Below, in pieces: positions 51,195 to 59,958 of a stretch of DNA of 64,000 nucleotides. Under the pieces are notes generated by a model. The model did not search any database. It saw only the letters and a list, made by a program, of their open reading frames with translations, and was not told the DNA's origin. The position numbers and the translations under genes were made by a program. Source of the stretch: Eubacteriales bacterium (GTDB lineage: Bacteria > Bacillota > Clostridia > Lachnospirales > Lachnospiraceae); NCBI GenBank assembly GCA_030524455.1, contig JAUNGT010000001.1:310001-374000 (forward strand). The letters run 5' to 3'. Each line of letters begins with the position of its first letter. Position 1 is the first letter of the stretch.

Positions 51195-51303
51195 TTGACG
51201 TGCTATAGTGAGTATGTAAATAAAAAGAACTAAGTTCTTCATTTAAGAACGAAAGTTCTTTTTAAAACACCAATATAGAGAACGATGTTCTATAATAAAG
51301 AAC
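51195..51303 (+). promoter_or_regulatory. Promoter and AGAAC/GTTCT operator array of the aldolase operon
   Basis: TTGACG (51195-51200), 16 nt, TAAATA (51217-51222). Directly downstream: AAGAACTAAGTTCTT (51225-51239), AAGAAC-N4-GTTCTT (51245-51260), AGAAC-N3-GTTCT (51279-51291) and a half-site AAGAAC (51298-51303). Site centres are about 20 and 32 bp apart, near whole helical turns. Probably bound by the IclR regulator encoded just upstream. Confidence 0.65.
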
Positions 51304-51318
51304 GGAATGGAGGAGAAA

Positions 51319-52311
51319 ATGAAAAACCCATTTCCTGGGGGTGTGTGGCCGGTTATGCTGACACCCTTTACAGAAGAGAATCGAGTGGATTTTGCTGGAC
51401 TAGAAGCTTTAATTGAATGGTATATTCGTCAGGGAGTCGACGGATTATTTGCTGTTACACAGTCGAGTGAGATGTTCTTTTTATCACTGGAAGAAAGGGT
51501 ACAAATTGCAACTTTCGTGAAAGAGAAAGCGGCGGGGAGAGTGCCGGTGATTGCTTCCGGACACATTGCGGATAGTATAGAGGAGCAGGTGCTTGAGGTG
51601 AGACGAATGGCACAGACTGGTGTAGATGCGGTGATATTGATTACCAATCGCCTGGCAAAAGAGGGAGAGGATGATGGAATATGGATGAAAAACATGGAAA
51701 AGCTTTTGGAGAGAATACCTGATGGTATTAGGCTAGGCTTATACGAATGCCCTTATCCATATAAAAGAGTGTTGAACAGAAAACTTACGGAGTGGTGTGC
51801 ACAATCTGGGAGATTTTATTTTCTGAAAGATACAAGTTGTGACTTGGAAAATATTCGTATGAAATTGAAGGTGTGTGAAGGAAGTTTATTAAAGCTATAC
51901 AATGCGAATACGGCTACGTTGCTGGAATCCCTGAGAGAAGGCGCAGCCGGCTATAGCGGTGTCATGGCAAATATGCAGTGTAAGTTATATGTAAAACTTA
52001 TGAAGGATTTTGAGCGTACAGATATGGAAGCACTTGCAGAGCGGCTCACAATATGCGCATTAATTGAAAGACAATGGTATCCATCTAACGCGAAGTATTA
52101 TTTGAGTTTGGAAGGGCTGCCAATTTTGATGAAATGCAGGGTGCAGGATGCCAGCCGGTTGACCTCCACATGGAAGAAAGAGGTGAGAATGTTAAGAAAT
52201 ATAACAGGATGGTTGGAGGATGAGTATTTGCAGCGCAGAGACGGCAAAAAATATGAAGGAAATTTGCAGATATCTGCAGAAAAAGAGAAGGGACGGGGAA
52301 TATATGCATGA
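51319..52311 (+). CDS. Dihydrodipicolinate synthase/N-acetylneuraminate lyase family aldolase
   Basis: 330 aa, class I aldolase of the DapA superfamily. GGVWPVMLTPFTEENRVDF at the N-terminus, GVDGLFAVTQSSEMFFLSLEER, LYECPYP with the Tyr region, and Schiff-base Lys170 in FYFLKDTSCD. It lacks the standard GTTGE of DapA (here VTQSSE), so lysine synthesis is unlikely; cleavage of a 2-keto sugar acid fits the operon. ATG 51319 has GGAGGAG 6 nt upstream; ATG 51307 precedes that site. Confidence 0.82.
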   Translation: MKNPFPGGVWPVMLTPFTEENRVDFAGLEALIEWYIRQGVDGLFAVTQSSEMFFLSLEERVQIATFVKEKAAGRVPVIASGHIADSIEEQVLEVRRMAQTGVDAVILITNRLAKEGEDDGIWMKNMEKLLERIPDGIRLGLYECPYPYKRVLNRKLTEWCAQSGRFYFLKDTSCDLENIRMKLKVCEGSLLKLYNANTATLLESLREGAAGYSGVMANMQCKLYVKLMKDFERTDMEALAERLTICALIERQWYPSNAKYYLSLEGLPILMKCRVQDASRLTSTWKKEVRMLRNITGWLEDEYLQRRDGKKYEGNLQISAEKEKGRGIYA

Positions 52312-53344
52312 TAAAGATGTCAGAGAAGAAAAGTCACTGAGATATGCAGGATCACCACAAGGGATAAAGGTGCAAGTGGTACATCGTGCAGATGAAGAAT
52401 ATCCATTTTTGCACGATACGATGGTTGTGCCGCTTCTAGGGAAGTTGTTTATGGCTTGGTATAACTGCAGTGAAGCAGAAATTGTAGGGAAAACTGTTAT
52501 CAGAGGGTGCTGGTCGCAAAACGGAGGGAGAAGTTGGTCAGAGCCTGAGATTGTGGCGGAAGACATTTCTGAACAAATTCATTATGTTCCGGTAACATTT
52601 CAGGAGCGTAATGGGGAGGCATATGCTTATATTACAAGAATGGAAGGGCATGACAGACCGGTGGGTTATGAATGCAGGAAATATAGAGAAGGAAAATGGA
52701 TTGAGATAAAAAGTTATGAAGATCCGCTGTTGTTTAATACTTTAGTTATGCCGTTCAGGGAAAATCATCTGATTGCGGGAGGGCGGATGGCGGCTGAAAG
52801 GGGAGAGCTTCCTTTAATTCCTGTTGTGATGATTTCAGAAAATATCGCACCTGCGGAGTGGCAGATCAAATCACTTCCCGGGCCGTGGAAGAAGGGGGAA
52901 TACCCATTTCCATATCCTGAGACTGCCTTGATTACGGAGCATAACAGAATTACGGCAATTATTCGGGGAGAGGAGGATACTTTATATTGTTATAGTGTAG
53001 ATGGCGGTAAAAGTTGGAAGGGGCCGATGCCGTTTCAGATACAGGCAGAAGGATCCAAAATGTATGGGGGTGTTTTGAAAAATGGAAAGAAATATTTTGT
53101 TTTTAATCAGCGTACAGAGCGGCGAGATCGCAGCCGATTGGTAATGGCTGTAGGAGAAGAATATTTTGACAGGCTTTATGTTTTGAGAGATGGATACGAT
53201 GAAGGATTGGATGCAGGGCCGTTTTGGCACTATCCTTGCGTATGCGAGTGCGGAGATATTCTTTGCATTTCATGTACCTCATCTTCAAAGGAACCCAATG
53301 TAAGACATGGAATTCTCATCCAAATTCCAATAGACAGTATATGA
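52304..53344 (+). CDS. BNR/Asp-box sialidase-like protein
   Basis: 346 aa without signal peptide. Two Asp-box motifs are visible, SQNGGRSW and SVDGGKSW, plus beta-propeller-like repeats and a late YGGVLKNGKKYFVFNQR. The fold is that of sialidase-like BNR_2 proteins, but the full catalytic set (Arg triad, Asp, Tyr/Glu) cannot be confirmed, so sialic acid is only one candidate substrate. The start overlaps the aldolase stop by 8 nt, implying coupled translation. Confidence 0.72.
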   Translation: MHDKDVREEKSLRYAGSPQGIKVQVVHRADEEYPFLHDTMVVPLLGKLFMAWYNCSEAEIVGKTVIRGCWSQNGGRSWSEPEIVAEDISEQIHYVPVTFQERNGEAYAYITRMEGHDRPVGYECRKYREGKWIEIKSYEDPLLFNTLVMPFRENHLIAGGRMAAERGELPLIPVVMISENIAPAEWQIKSLPGPWKKGEYPFPYPETALITEHNRITAIIRGEEDTLYCYSVDGGKSWKGPMPFQIQAEGSKMYGGVLKNGKKYFVFNQRTERRDRSRLVMAVGEEYFDRLYVLRDGYDEGLDAGPFWHYPCVCECGDILCISCTSSSKEPNVRHGILIQIPIDSI

Positions 53345-53354
53345 GGTGAAGCAT

Positions 53355-54308
53355 ATGACAAAAGATCAAAATATGAAGTGTCAAGTCAAGAAGACAAATT
53401 CCAGAAGATTTTCCGGAAAAAGTATTTGGAACAATTGGGAATTATATTTATTTATGCTGCCTGCCTTATTATACATTTTATTGTATTGCTACTATCCCAT
53501 GTATGGGGTGCAGATTGCTTTCAAAAATTTCCGGGCAAGCGCGGGAATCCAGGGAAGTGAATGGGTGGGGATGGAGCACTTTGTAAAGTTTTTGGGAAAT
53601 CCTGTAAGCTGGGAGTTGATTAGAAATACATTATCGATTAGTATTCTGGCACTGGTGATTGGGTTTCCTGCACCGATCATATTTGCTCTTATTGTAAACG
53701 AGTTGAAATCAAAAAGATTTCAGAAAATGGTGCAAACAATATCCTATGCGCCGCATTTTATTTCCACGGTGGTACTTGTGAGCATGTTGACCTCCTTGTT
53801 GGATCCGTCTACGGGAATTATCAATAAGATTTTAGGAATTGTCGGAGGTGGTCCTTATGATTTCATGAGCCGTGCTGATTGGTTTGCGGGAATATATGTA
53901 ATTAGTGATATATGGCAGCATGTAGGGTGGAATGCGGTAATTTATCTGGCGGCATTAGCTGGGATTGATTATGAATTACATGAGGCGGCAATGATGGATG
54001 GTGCAAGTAGATTGAAAAGAATATGGCACATTAACTTGCCAGGTATTTTACCTACAATTGCTATTTTATTAATTTTACAGACGGGAAATTTGATGAGCGT
54101 TGGATTTGAAAAAGTGTTTCTGATGCAAAATCCATTAAACCTGGAAACATCGGAAATCATTTCTACATTTGTCTATAAAATGGGTTTGCAATACAGACAG
54201 TATAGCTATTCCACCGCAATAGGTTTATTTAATTCCATTATCAATTTGGTACTTCTTGTTTCAGTTAATTTCTTTGCAAAAAAAGCGAGTGGACACGGGC
54301 TTTGGTAG
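53355..54308 (+). CDS. Carbohydrate ABC transporter permease (LplB/YteP-like)
   Basis: 317 aa, six membrane helices. YPMYGVQIAFKNFRASAGIQGSEWVG is typical of the LplB/aldouronate-type subfamily; the EAA loop is ELHEAAMMDGASRLKRIWHINLPGI. GAGGTGAA before ATG 53355; the weaker in-frame GTG 53346 overlaps that site. Uses the binding protein at 55260 and the permease that follows; no ATPase is in the operon, so a shared MsmX-type ATPase is presumably used. Confidence 0.9.
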   Translation: MTKDQNMKCQVKKTNSRRFSGKSIWNNWELYLFMLPALLYILLYCYYPMYGVQIAFKNFRASAGIQGSEWVGMEHFVKFLGNPVSWELIRNTLSISILALVIGFPAPIIFALIVNELKSKRFQKMVQTISYAPHFISTVVLVSMLTSLLDPSTGIINKILGIVGGGPYDFMSRADWFAGIYVISDIWQHVGWNAVIYLAALAGIDYELHEAAMMDGASRLKRIWHINLPGILPTIAILLILQTGNLMSVGFEKVFLMQNPLNLETSEIISTFVYKMGLQYRQYSYSTAIGLFNSIINLVLLVSVNFFAKKASGHGLW

Positions 54309-54318
54309 GAGGAAGAAA

Positions 54319-55212
54319 ATGAAGAAAAATCCGATTGATGACAAAGTATTTGATATACTTGTGATACTTTTGAGTGTAGCTCTTCTGATTCTGACACTAT
54401 ATCCGCTACTCTATGTGTTAAGCGCTTCTTTTAGCGATCCGGTGGCGGTAACGAAGGGAGAACTATGGTTACTGCCGAAGGGGTTTACCTTGGATGGATA
54501 TGAAGCGATTTTCGATTATGAGCCCATTTGGATTGGGTACAGAAATACAATTTTTTATTCAATAGCAGGAACAATCCTGAGCCTTTTCTTTACGCTTCCC
54601 TGTGCCTATGCCTTGTCCCGAAAGGACGTGAAGGGACGTAATATATTTATGTTTTTGTTTTTATTTACAATGTTTTTTAATGGAGGCATGATTCCGACTT
54701 ATCTGGCGATGAAGCAGTTTCGGCTTCTGGATACAATTTGGGCTGTATTGATTCCGGGAGTTGTGGGTGTTTCGAATGTGATTATAGCAAGGACATATTT
54801 TGCAACCAGTGTACCATGGGAGATTCAGGAAGCTGCCATTGTAGATGGTTGTTCAAATACGAAGCTGTTTTTGAAAATTGTATTGCCGCTCTCCATGCCG
54901 ATTGTCGCTGTTTTGACATTATATGCCTTTGTATACCAGTGGAATCAATTTTTCAATGCATTGATTTATTTATCGGACAGCAATCTGTATCCGTTACAGC
55001 TTTATTTGAGAAATATTTTGCTGATGGATCAGATGAATGCGCTTTTGGAAGGGGATAGTGAAGCGAGGCAGGCACTGCTGGAACGGATTCAATTAAAGGA
55101 GAGTATGAAGTATGGTATTGTTGTGGTTTCATCTCTTCCGGTATTGATCATATATCCGTTTCTGCAAAAATATTTTGCGAAAGGAGTGATGATGGGGGCG
55201 ATAAAAGGATAA
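54319..55212 (+). CDS. Carbohydrate ABC transporter permease (LplC/YtcP-like)
   Basis: 297 aa, six membrane helices, N-terminal YPLLYVLSASFSDPVAVTKGE and EAA loop EIQEAAIVDGCSNTKLFLKIVLPLS. Ends MMGAIKG, as usual for this subfamily. AGGAGGAAGAAA precedes ATG 54319. Partner of the preceding permease. Confidence 0.9.
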   Translation: MKKNPIDDKVFDILVILLSVALLILTLYPLLYVLSASFSDPVAVTKGELWLLPKGFTLDGYEAIFDYEPIWIGYRNTIFYSIAGTILSLFFTLPCAYALSRKDVKGRNIFMFLFLFTMFFNGGMIPTYLAMKQFRLLDTIWAVLIPGVVGVSNVIIARTYFATSVPWEIQEAAIVDGCSNTKLFLKIVLPLSMPIVAVLTLYAFVYQWNQFFNALIYLSDSNLYPLQLYLRNILLMDQMNALLEGDSEARQALLERIQLKESMKYGIVVVSSLPVLIIYPFLQKYFAKGVMMGAIKG

Positions 55213-55259
55213 AATTACAGGTACATGGTGATTGAGGATTGTAGAATGGAGAAGATAAT

Positions 55260-57005
55260 ATGAAAAAAAGAATAATTTCGGTGTGGTTGTCACTTGCAAT
55301 TTCCGCAACAGTTATTGCCGGGTGTGCAAATCAGCAGCAAAATCAGGATGAAACGGTCGCTCAGCGGGAAAATACAGAAGAGAATGAAAATGAGGAGGCG
55401 GCAGAAGCGGCTAAGACAGAACTTTTGGAACAGGATCCTGAGGAGATGGCCAAAAAATTGGATGATGTGGTTCTGCCAACGCCTGATATGCCCTTGGTTG
55501 ATGAGCCGATAACGTTATCTGTGCTGTATCCGAAGGAAACTCTTCATGGGAACTTTGAAGATATGTTTTATATGAAAGCGGTACAAGAACTGACCAATAT
55601 AGAGTTGGATGTACAGGCTATTGAAAAGCAGGCATGGACAGAGAAGGTGGGGTTAATGTTTGCGTCTGGGGATTACGGAGATATTTTTTTGGCAGGAATC
55701 AATTTTACAGACGCTGCGGCTTACGGACAGGCAGGAATGCTTCTTCCGTTGGAGGAGCTTTTGGAAGAATATGCGCCGAACGCGATGAAAATATTGGATG
55801 AGCTTTTGCCGGAATCCAGGAGAAATGTAACGGCGGATGATGGTCATATATATGCGATGCCTGCCTATGACGGAACACCGCGGGATATGCTGATGAATTA
55901 TACACAGATGATCAATTATGATTGGATGAATAAAGCGGGAATAGAAGAGATGCCGGAGACAACAGAAGATATGTATCAGGTACTCAAGGCATTTAAGGCA
56001 TCAGATCCAAACGGAAACGGAAAAGAAGATGAAATTCCGTATAGCAAGGTGTATGATGGAGATGGTTATGATCCTTTTATTAGTGCATTTGGATTTGTGA
56101 ATTTGCGCCATGATATCATAGATGGAGAATATGTTTATGTTCCTGCTGAAGAGAATTTTAGGCACTATTTAGAGTATATGAATCGTCTGTATGAAGAAGG
56201 TTTGATTGACCCGGAAATGTTTACGCAGACAGAAGAGGACTATTTGGCAAAACGAACGGAAAAACTGGTTGGCGTGGGAGATTCCCTGCAGGATCCGCTG
56301 TCCTATGAAGAATATGAGGCAACACTGAAAACACTTTCTCCAATGACAAGTGAATATAACGCAGAAAAAATGACTCCCGGACGTTTTCAGGAGGTAAACT
56401 CTTATAGCTTATGTATTACCGACAAATGCGATGAAGAAAAGGCGATTGCAGCGGTAAAGCTTTTGGATTATTTTTATAGCCAGGAAGGCACCTATTTGAT
56501 TAAATGCGGACCAGAGGCCGGAGTATGGGGAGATTTGGTAGACGGTGGATATGTTCGAAATGAAGAAGCTGATGGAACTGTATCCTACGAGCTGGAATAT
56601 GACCGTGAAAAATACAATGATAGTTATTATAACTTCCGCATGGAAAATGGTTTGATGATTATGCCTTTCTTTTATACGAATGCGCATGCACAGGTAATTG
56701 TAGGAAGTGATCGAAAAAATGCTCGTGTGACAGAAGGTGTATATGAGGCCGGATTATTGGAAGCACGTCGCGTGGGATTTCCTACAACTGTGACATTCAC
56801 AGAGGATGAACAGGATATTTTAGCTACATTCGTTTTGATGGATAATTATGTAGATCAAATGGTAGCGAAATTTATTACTGGCGAAGAAGCATTGGATGAT
56901 GCAAACTGGAATGCGTATCTGGAACGGTTGGAAAGCATGGATTTACAGATGCTGAAAGAAACTCGTCAGAGCGCATATGACAGATGGATCAATAAGGCGG
57001 TATAA
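55260..57005 (+). CDS. Carbohydrate ABC transporter substrate-binding lipoprotein (LplA/YtcQ-like)
   Basis: 581 aa, SBP family 1. Signal peptide with lipobox VIAGCA (Cys22), acidic linker to about residue 60. FASGDYGDIFLAGINFTDAAAYGQ and ASDPNGNGKEDEIPYS (calcium-type DPNGNGKED loop) are typical of the LplA/aldouronate group. Presumed ligand: an oligosaccharide whose breakdown uses the aldolase and BNR protein of the same operon. Ended by the terminator at 57060. Confidence 0.9.
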   Translation: MKKRIISVWLSLAISATVIAGCANQQQNQDETVAQRENTEENENEEAAEAAKTELLEQDPEEMAKKLDDVVLPTPDMPLVDEPITLSVLYPKETLHGNFEDMFYMKAVQELTNIELDVQAIEKQAWTEKVGLMFASGDYGDIFLAGINFTDAAAYGQAGMLLPLEELLEEYAPNAMKILDELLPESRRNVTADDGHIYAMPAYDGTPRDMLMNYTQMINYDWMNKAGIEEMPETTEDMYQVLKAFKASDPNGNGKEDEIPYSKVYDGDGYDPFISAFGFVNLRHDIIDGEYVYVPAEENFRHYLEYMNRLYEEGLIDPEMFTQTEEDYLAKRTEKLVGVGDSLQDPLSYEEYEATLKTLSPMTSEYNAEKMTPGRFQEVNSYSLCITDKCDEEKAIAAVKLLDYFYSQEGTYLIKCGPEAGVWGDLVDGGYVRNEEADGTVSYELEYDREKYNDSYYNFRMENGLMIMPFFYTNAHAQVIVGSDRKNARVTEGVYEAGLLEARRVGFPTTVTFTEDEQDILATFVLMDNYVDQMVAKFITGEEALDDANWNAYLERLESMDLQMLKETRQSAYDRWINKAV

Positions 57006-57059
57006 GTATAGTCAGGACAGAATAGGTAACAGAAATTCTCAAACATTGGGATTGTATAA

Positions 57060-57120
57060 AAAGCCAGCAGCCATATGTTTTTTGTAGCATATTGGTTGTT
57101 GGCTTTCTTTTGCTTTTTGC
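57060..57120 (+). terminator. Terminator of the IclR/LplABC cassette
   Basis: AAAGCCAGCAGCCATATG (57060-57077) pairs, with G-U wobbles, to CATATTGGTTGTTGGCTTT (57088-57106); CTTTTGCTTTTT follows. Confidence 0.8.
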
Positions 57121-57212
57121 CAAAATCCATTCCACATATATTTATTTGTTCGCCCACACATGCATAGTAAAAAAGGATCAGAAGACAGAATCAAAAAGCC
57201 TAAAAAATCCGG

Positions 57213-57240
57213 TTGCATTTTATATCGGTTCTGATATCAT
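57213..57240 (+). promoter_or_regulatory. Candidate promoter of the MATE gene
   Basis: TTGCAT (57213-57218), 16 nt, TATCAT (57235-57240). The leader then holds GACAGGC...GCCTGTC, a weak 7-bp stem; no known riboswitch was recognised. Confidence 0.5.
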
Positions 57241-57315
57241 AGAAAGGAAAGACAGGCGGCAGGAATCCGGGATGTAGCCTGTCAATTTGAATGGACGAGG
57301 GGATATGGGAAACGA

Positions 57316-58671
57316 ATGAAACGCAGACATTTTTTTCAGGACAGGGAATTTTACGGGAAGCTGTGCCGGCTGACGCTGCCGATCGCGCTGCAGAGTCTGA
57401 TGCTGGCGTCGGTGGCGGCAGCGGATGCCATGATGCTTGGATACATAGAACAAAATTCCATGGCCGCGGTTTCTCTGGCGACGCAGATCCAGTTTATCCA
57501 AAATATGGTATTAGGGGCGATTGTATCCGGTATCGCGATTTTGGGCGCGCAGTATTGGGGAAAGGGAGATAAGCATACGCTGAACGATATCTTTTGTATG
57601 AGCCTGCGGCTCAGCGGTATTGTGAGTCTGCTGTTTTTTGTGGCCTGCGTGTTTTTTCCCCGGCAGCTGATGCTGATTTTTACCAACGAAGAGGTGCTGA
57701 TCCATATCGGAATCCGGTATTTGAAGATCGCCGGCTTTTCGTACCTGCTCACCGGTATTTCCCAGTGCTATCTGGCGATTATGAAGGTCAGCGAGCATGC
57801 GGCCCAGACGGCCAAGATCAGCGTGGGTGCGGTGCTGCTGAATATCGTGTTAAATGCGGTGTTTATTTTCGGCCTGTTTGGGGTGCCGGCGATGGGCGCG
57901 GAGGGCGCGGCGCTGGCAACGCTGATTGCCCGTATCATCGAGCTTGTCTGGGCGATTGTCTCCTCCTATAAACAGGATTATGTGCATCCGGACTGGAGTC
58001 GCTTTTTTGTCCGCAATGCGCTTTTGGAGAAGGACTTCTTCAAATGCACGGTGCCGATTCTGGGGGCGTCCCTGGCCTGGGGAATCGGCTTTACCTCCTA
58101 TTCGGCATTTATGGGACATATGGGGACCGATGCGACGGCCGCCAATTCGGTGGCAGCCGTGGTGCGGGATCTGGTTTGCTGTCTTTGTAACGGTCTGGCC
58201 AGCGGCGGCGGGATTCTGGTGGGCAACGAGCTGGGCGCAGGAGATCTGCAGAAGGGAAAGCGCTACGGCGACCGGCTGGTGAAGATCGCCTTTATCACGG
58301 GTTTTCTTTCCACGGCTGTGATGCTGGCTCTGACGCCGCCGATCATGCGTTTTGTGAAGCTGACCGACGGGGCCAGAACGTATTTGCTTGGGATGATGCT
58401 GATTATGGCCTTCTACATGATTGGCCGGGCGGTCAATTCAATTGTGATCAACGGTATTTTTGCGGCGGGCGGCGACACGATGTTTGACATGTACAGTCTG
58501 GTGGTCATGATGTGGTGTCTCGCGGTGCCGCTCGCTGCGGCGGGAACCTTTTTCCTGGACTGGCCGGTATTGGTGGTGTATGCCTGCACCTGCCTGGACG
58601 AGGTTGGGAAAATTCCCTGGGTCATGTATCATTACCGGAAAAACAAGTGGGTAAAGGATCTGACCCGATAA
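57316..58671 (+). CDS. MATE-family efflux transporter
   Basis: 451 aa, twelve hydrophobic segments in two related halves. LPIALQSLMLASVAAADAMMLGYI and GIAILGAQYWGKGD at the N-terminus are MATE signatures; VPAMGAEGAALATLIARIIEL is the family's mid-region. It exports cationic drugs or metabolites using Na+ or H+ gradients. GC content returns to the chromosomal norm here, marking the right edge of the AT-rich cassette. Confidence 0.92.
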   Translation: MKRRHFFQDREFYGKLCRLTLPIALQSLMLASVAAADAMMLGYIEQNSMAAVSLATQIQFIQNMVLGAIVSGIAILGAQYWGKGDKHTLNDIFCMSLRLSGIVSLLFFVACVFFPRQLMLIFTNEEVLIHIGIRYLKIAGFSYLLTGISQCYLAIMKVSEHAAQTAKISVGAVLLNIVLNAVFIFGLFGVPAMGAEGAALATLIARIIELVWAIVSSYKQDYVHPDWSRFFVRNALLEKDFFKCTVPILGASLAWGIGFTSYSAFMGHMGTDATAANSVAAVVRDLVCCLCNGLASGGGILVGNELGAGDLQKGKRYGDRLVKIAFITGFLSTAVMLALTPPIMRFVKLTDGARTYLLGMMLIMAFYMIGRAVNSIVINGIFAAGGDTMFDMYSLVVMMWCLAVPLAAAGTFFLDWPVLVVYACTCLDEVGKIPWVMYHYRKNKWVKDLTR

Positions 58672-58685
58672 CAGGAAGCAGCAGT

Positions 58686-59750
58686 TTACAGGTGATATCT
58701 GTTTCGATAGCCCATCAGCTGCTGCCAGTCATAGCGGCAGAGAAAATGGCCGCCCGGGCGCACATGGAAGCCGATTGCGCCGTCCTGCAGCGGCCGGCTG
58801 ACGGCAGGCCAGCGGTCCGGCGCTGATAAGCCTTCCATTTCGTAAAGACGATAGGCAGGGGAGGCGGCGCAGCAGGCCAGAAATTCATTGTGATAATCCA
58901 CAAAGGGATCCGATTCTCCCATGCAGGTATAGAACCGTTTCGGCGCACACAGCGCAATCAGCGTGTGGGAATCAAAAAACAGATTGTCTGCGCTGCCCGT
59001 CCGGGCGGCAAAATCTGCGCAAAACCAGTAAGGAAAATTCGCAAGCAGCCGTTTGAGCGTTTCCTTTTCATTGCCGCGATAGAGAGAGACGCCGCCGGTG
59101 CCAGAAAAGGCAGGGATCACAAGGCTGAACCGGCGGTCGTTTGCAGCCGTCCACAGCACGGTTTTTCCAAGCCTGGATTCGCCGAGCAGGGCGATTCTTC
59201 CGGCGTCGATATCCGGCACCGTTTCCAGATAATCCATGATCCGGGACAAACCGAAGGCCCATTTGGCGATTTTGCCCCAGGTATAGCGCTCGGTCGTTTC
59301 AAAAAGCCCCGCGTCCGTCTGGGCGGAATCCAGGGCAATATCCTGATAATAGCAGACAGCCAGTCCGTAGCCTGCATCCAGAATTTCCTCCGCCGGATAA
59401 AAGCCGGTATCCAAAGACGACTGGAAGCGGGGCCACAAAAAGACCGGAACCGGCCGGTTGGCAGGAGGGAGCAGGAGCGTGAGCGGGAGGGAGGTGCTTT
59501 TTCCTTCCGCGCTGCGCAGTGTCAGGAGCACTCTGTATTCCGTGGCCTGACCGCCGAGTGCCTGCGGGTCGCAGTCAAGCTGTTTTGCCTGAACTTCACA
59601 GGGGACATCGCAGGCTTTTCCGTAGCAGCATTCTGCCAGCCGATTCAGCAGCGCGGGCCGGTTCGCCTCCCAGGCGGCCGGGTCAGCCGGGTCAGCAGCG
59701 CCTGACCAGAGCAGGGGAAGACGCCGGGCGGAAAGCAATTCTTGTATCAT
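58686..59750 (-). CDS. Alpha/beta hydrolase, glucuronoyl esterase (CE15)-like
   Basis: 354 aa without leader peptide. GESRLGKTVLWTAANDRRF places nucleophile Ser192 in the G-x-S-R-x-G-K form typical of CE15; SGTGGVSLYRGNEKET, FPYWFCADF, HTLIALCAPKRFY and RPGGHFLCRYDWQQ (His335) follow the family layout. CE15 enzymes cleave esters between lignin and 4-O-methyl-glucuronoxylan; an intracellular member may act on imported glucuronoyl or acetylated sugars. Near the YesMN-type pair and an LplB-type permease. Confidence 0.75.
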   Translation of the reverse strand: MIQELLSARRLPLLWSGAADPADPAAWEANRPALLNRLAECCYGKACDVPCEVQAKQLDCDPQALGGQATEYRVLLTLRSAEGKSTSLPLTLLLPPANRPVPVFLWPRFQSSLDTGFYPAEEILDAGYGLAVCYYQDIALDSAQTDAGLFETTERYTWGKIAKWAFGLSRIMDYLETVPDIDAGRIALLGESRLGKTVLWTAANDRRFSLVIPAFSGTGGVSLYRGNEKETLKRLLANFPYWFCADFAARTGSADNLFFDSHTLIALCAPKRFYTCMGESDPFVDYHNEFLACCAASPAYRLYEMEGLSAPDRWPAVSRPLQDGAIGFHVRPGGHFLCRYDWQQLMGYRNRYHL

Positions 59751-59841
59751 GAAAAATCTCCTTCTTTCTTTTTTTCCATCTTAGCACGCACACGGGGATC
59801 TTACAATCGTAACGCGGAAGGAAAGTGCGTTTGGCTTGGAA

Positions 59842-59914
59842 GTGAATTTTCACTCTGCGGGGTGAATAAAAAGTGAAAATTCACTCTGAGCTATTGAAAA
59901 AAGTGAAAATATGA
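59842..59914. promoter_or_regulatory. Phased GTGAAxxTTCAC sites upstream of the esterase gene
   Basis: GTGAATTTTCAC (59842-59853), GTGAAAATTCAC (59873-59884) and GTGAAAATATGA (59903-59914) begin 31 and 30 bp apart; a fourth GTGAA lies at 59862. The first two are reverse complements of each other. Probable operators for a regulator of the minus-strand esterase. A plus-strand TTGAAA-N16-TATAAT (59894-59921) overlaps the third site and would point antisense into the kinase gene. Confidence 0.5.
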
Positions 59915-59958
59915 ATATAATACGGGAAAAAATACAAATTGAAGTAATTTTCCTCCCC

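Noticed and set aside
51319-52311. Calling the aldolase dapA
   Set aside because: Operon context is carbohydrate uptake and the GTTGE pocket motif is replaced; only the superfamily is supported.
57241-57315. Riboswitch (guanidine type) ahead of the MATE gene
   Set aside because: Scattered ACGA/ACG words are not in the loops of stable hairpins; only a weak 7-bp stem is seen.
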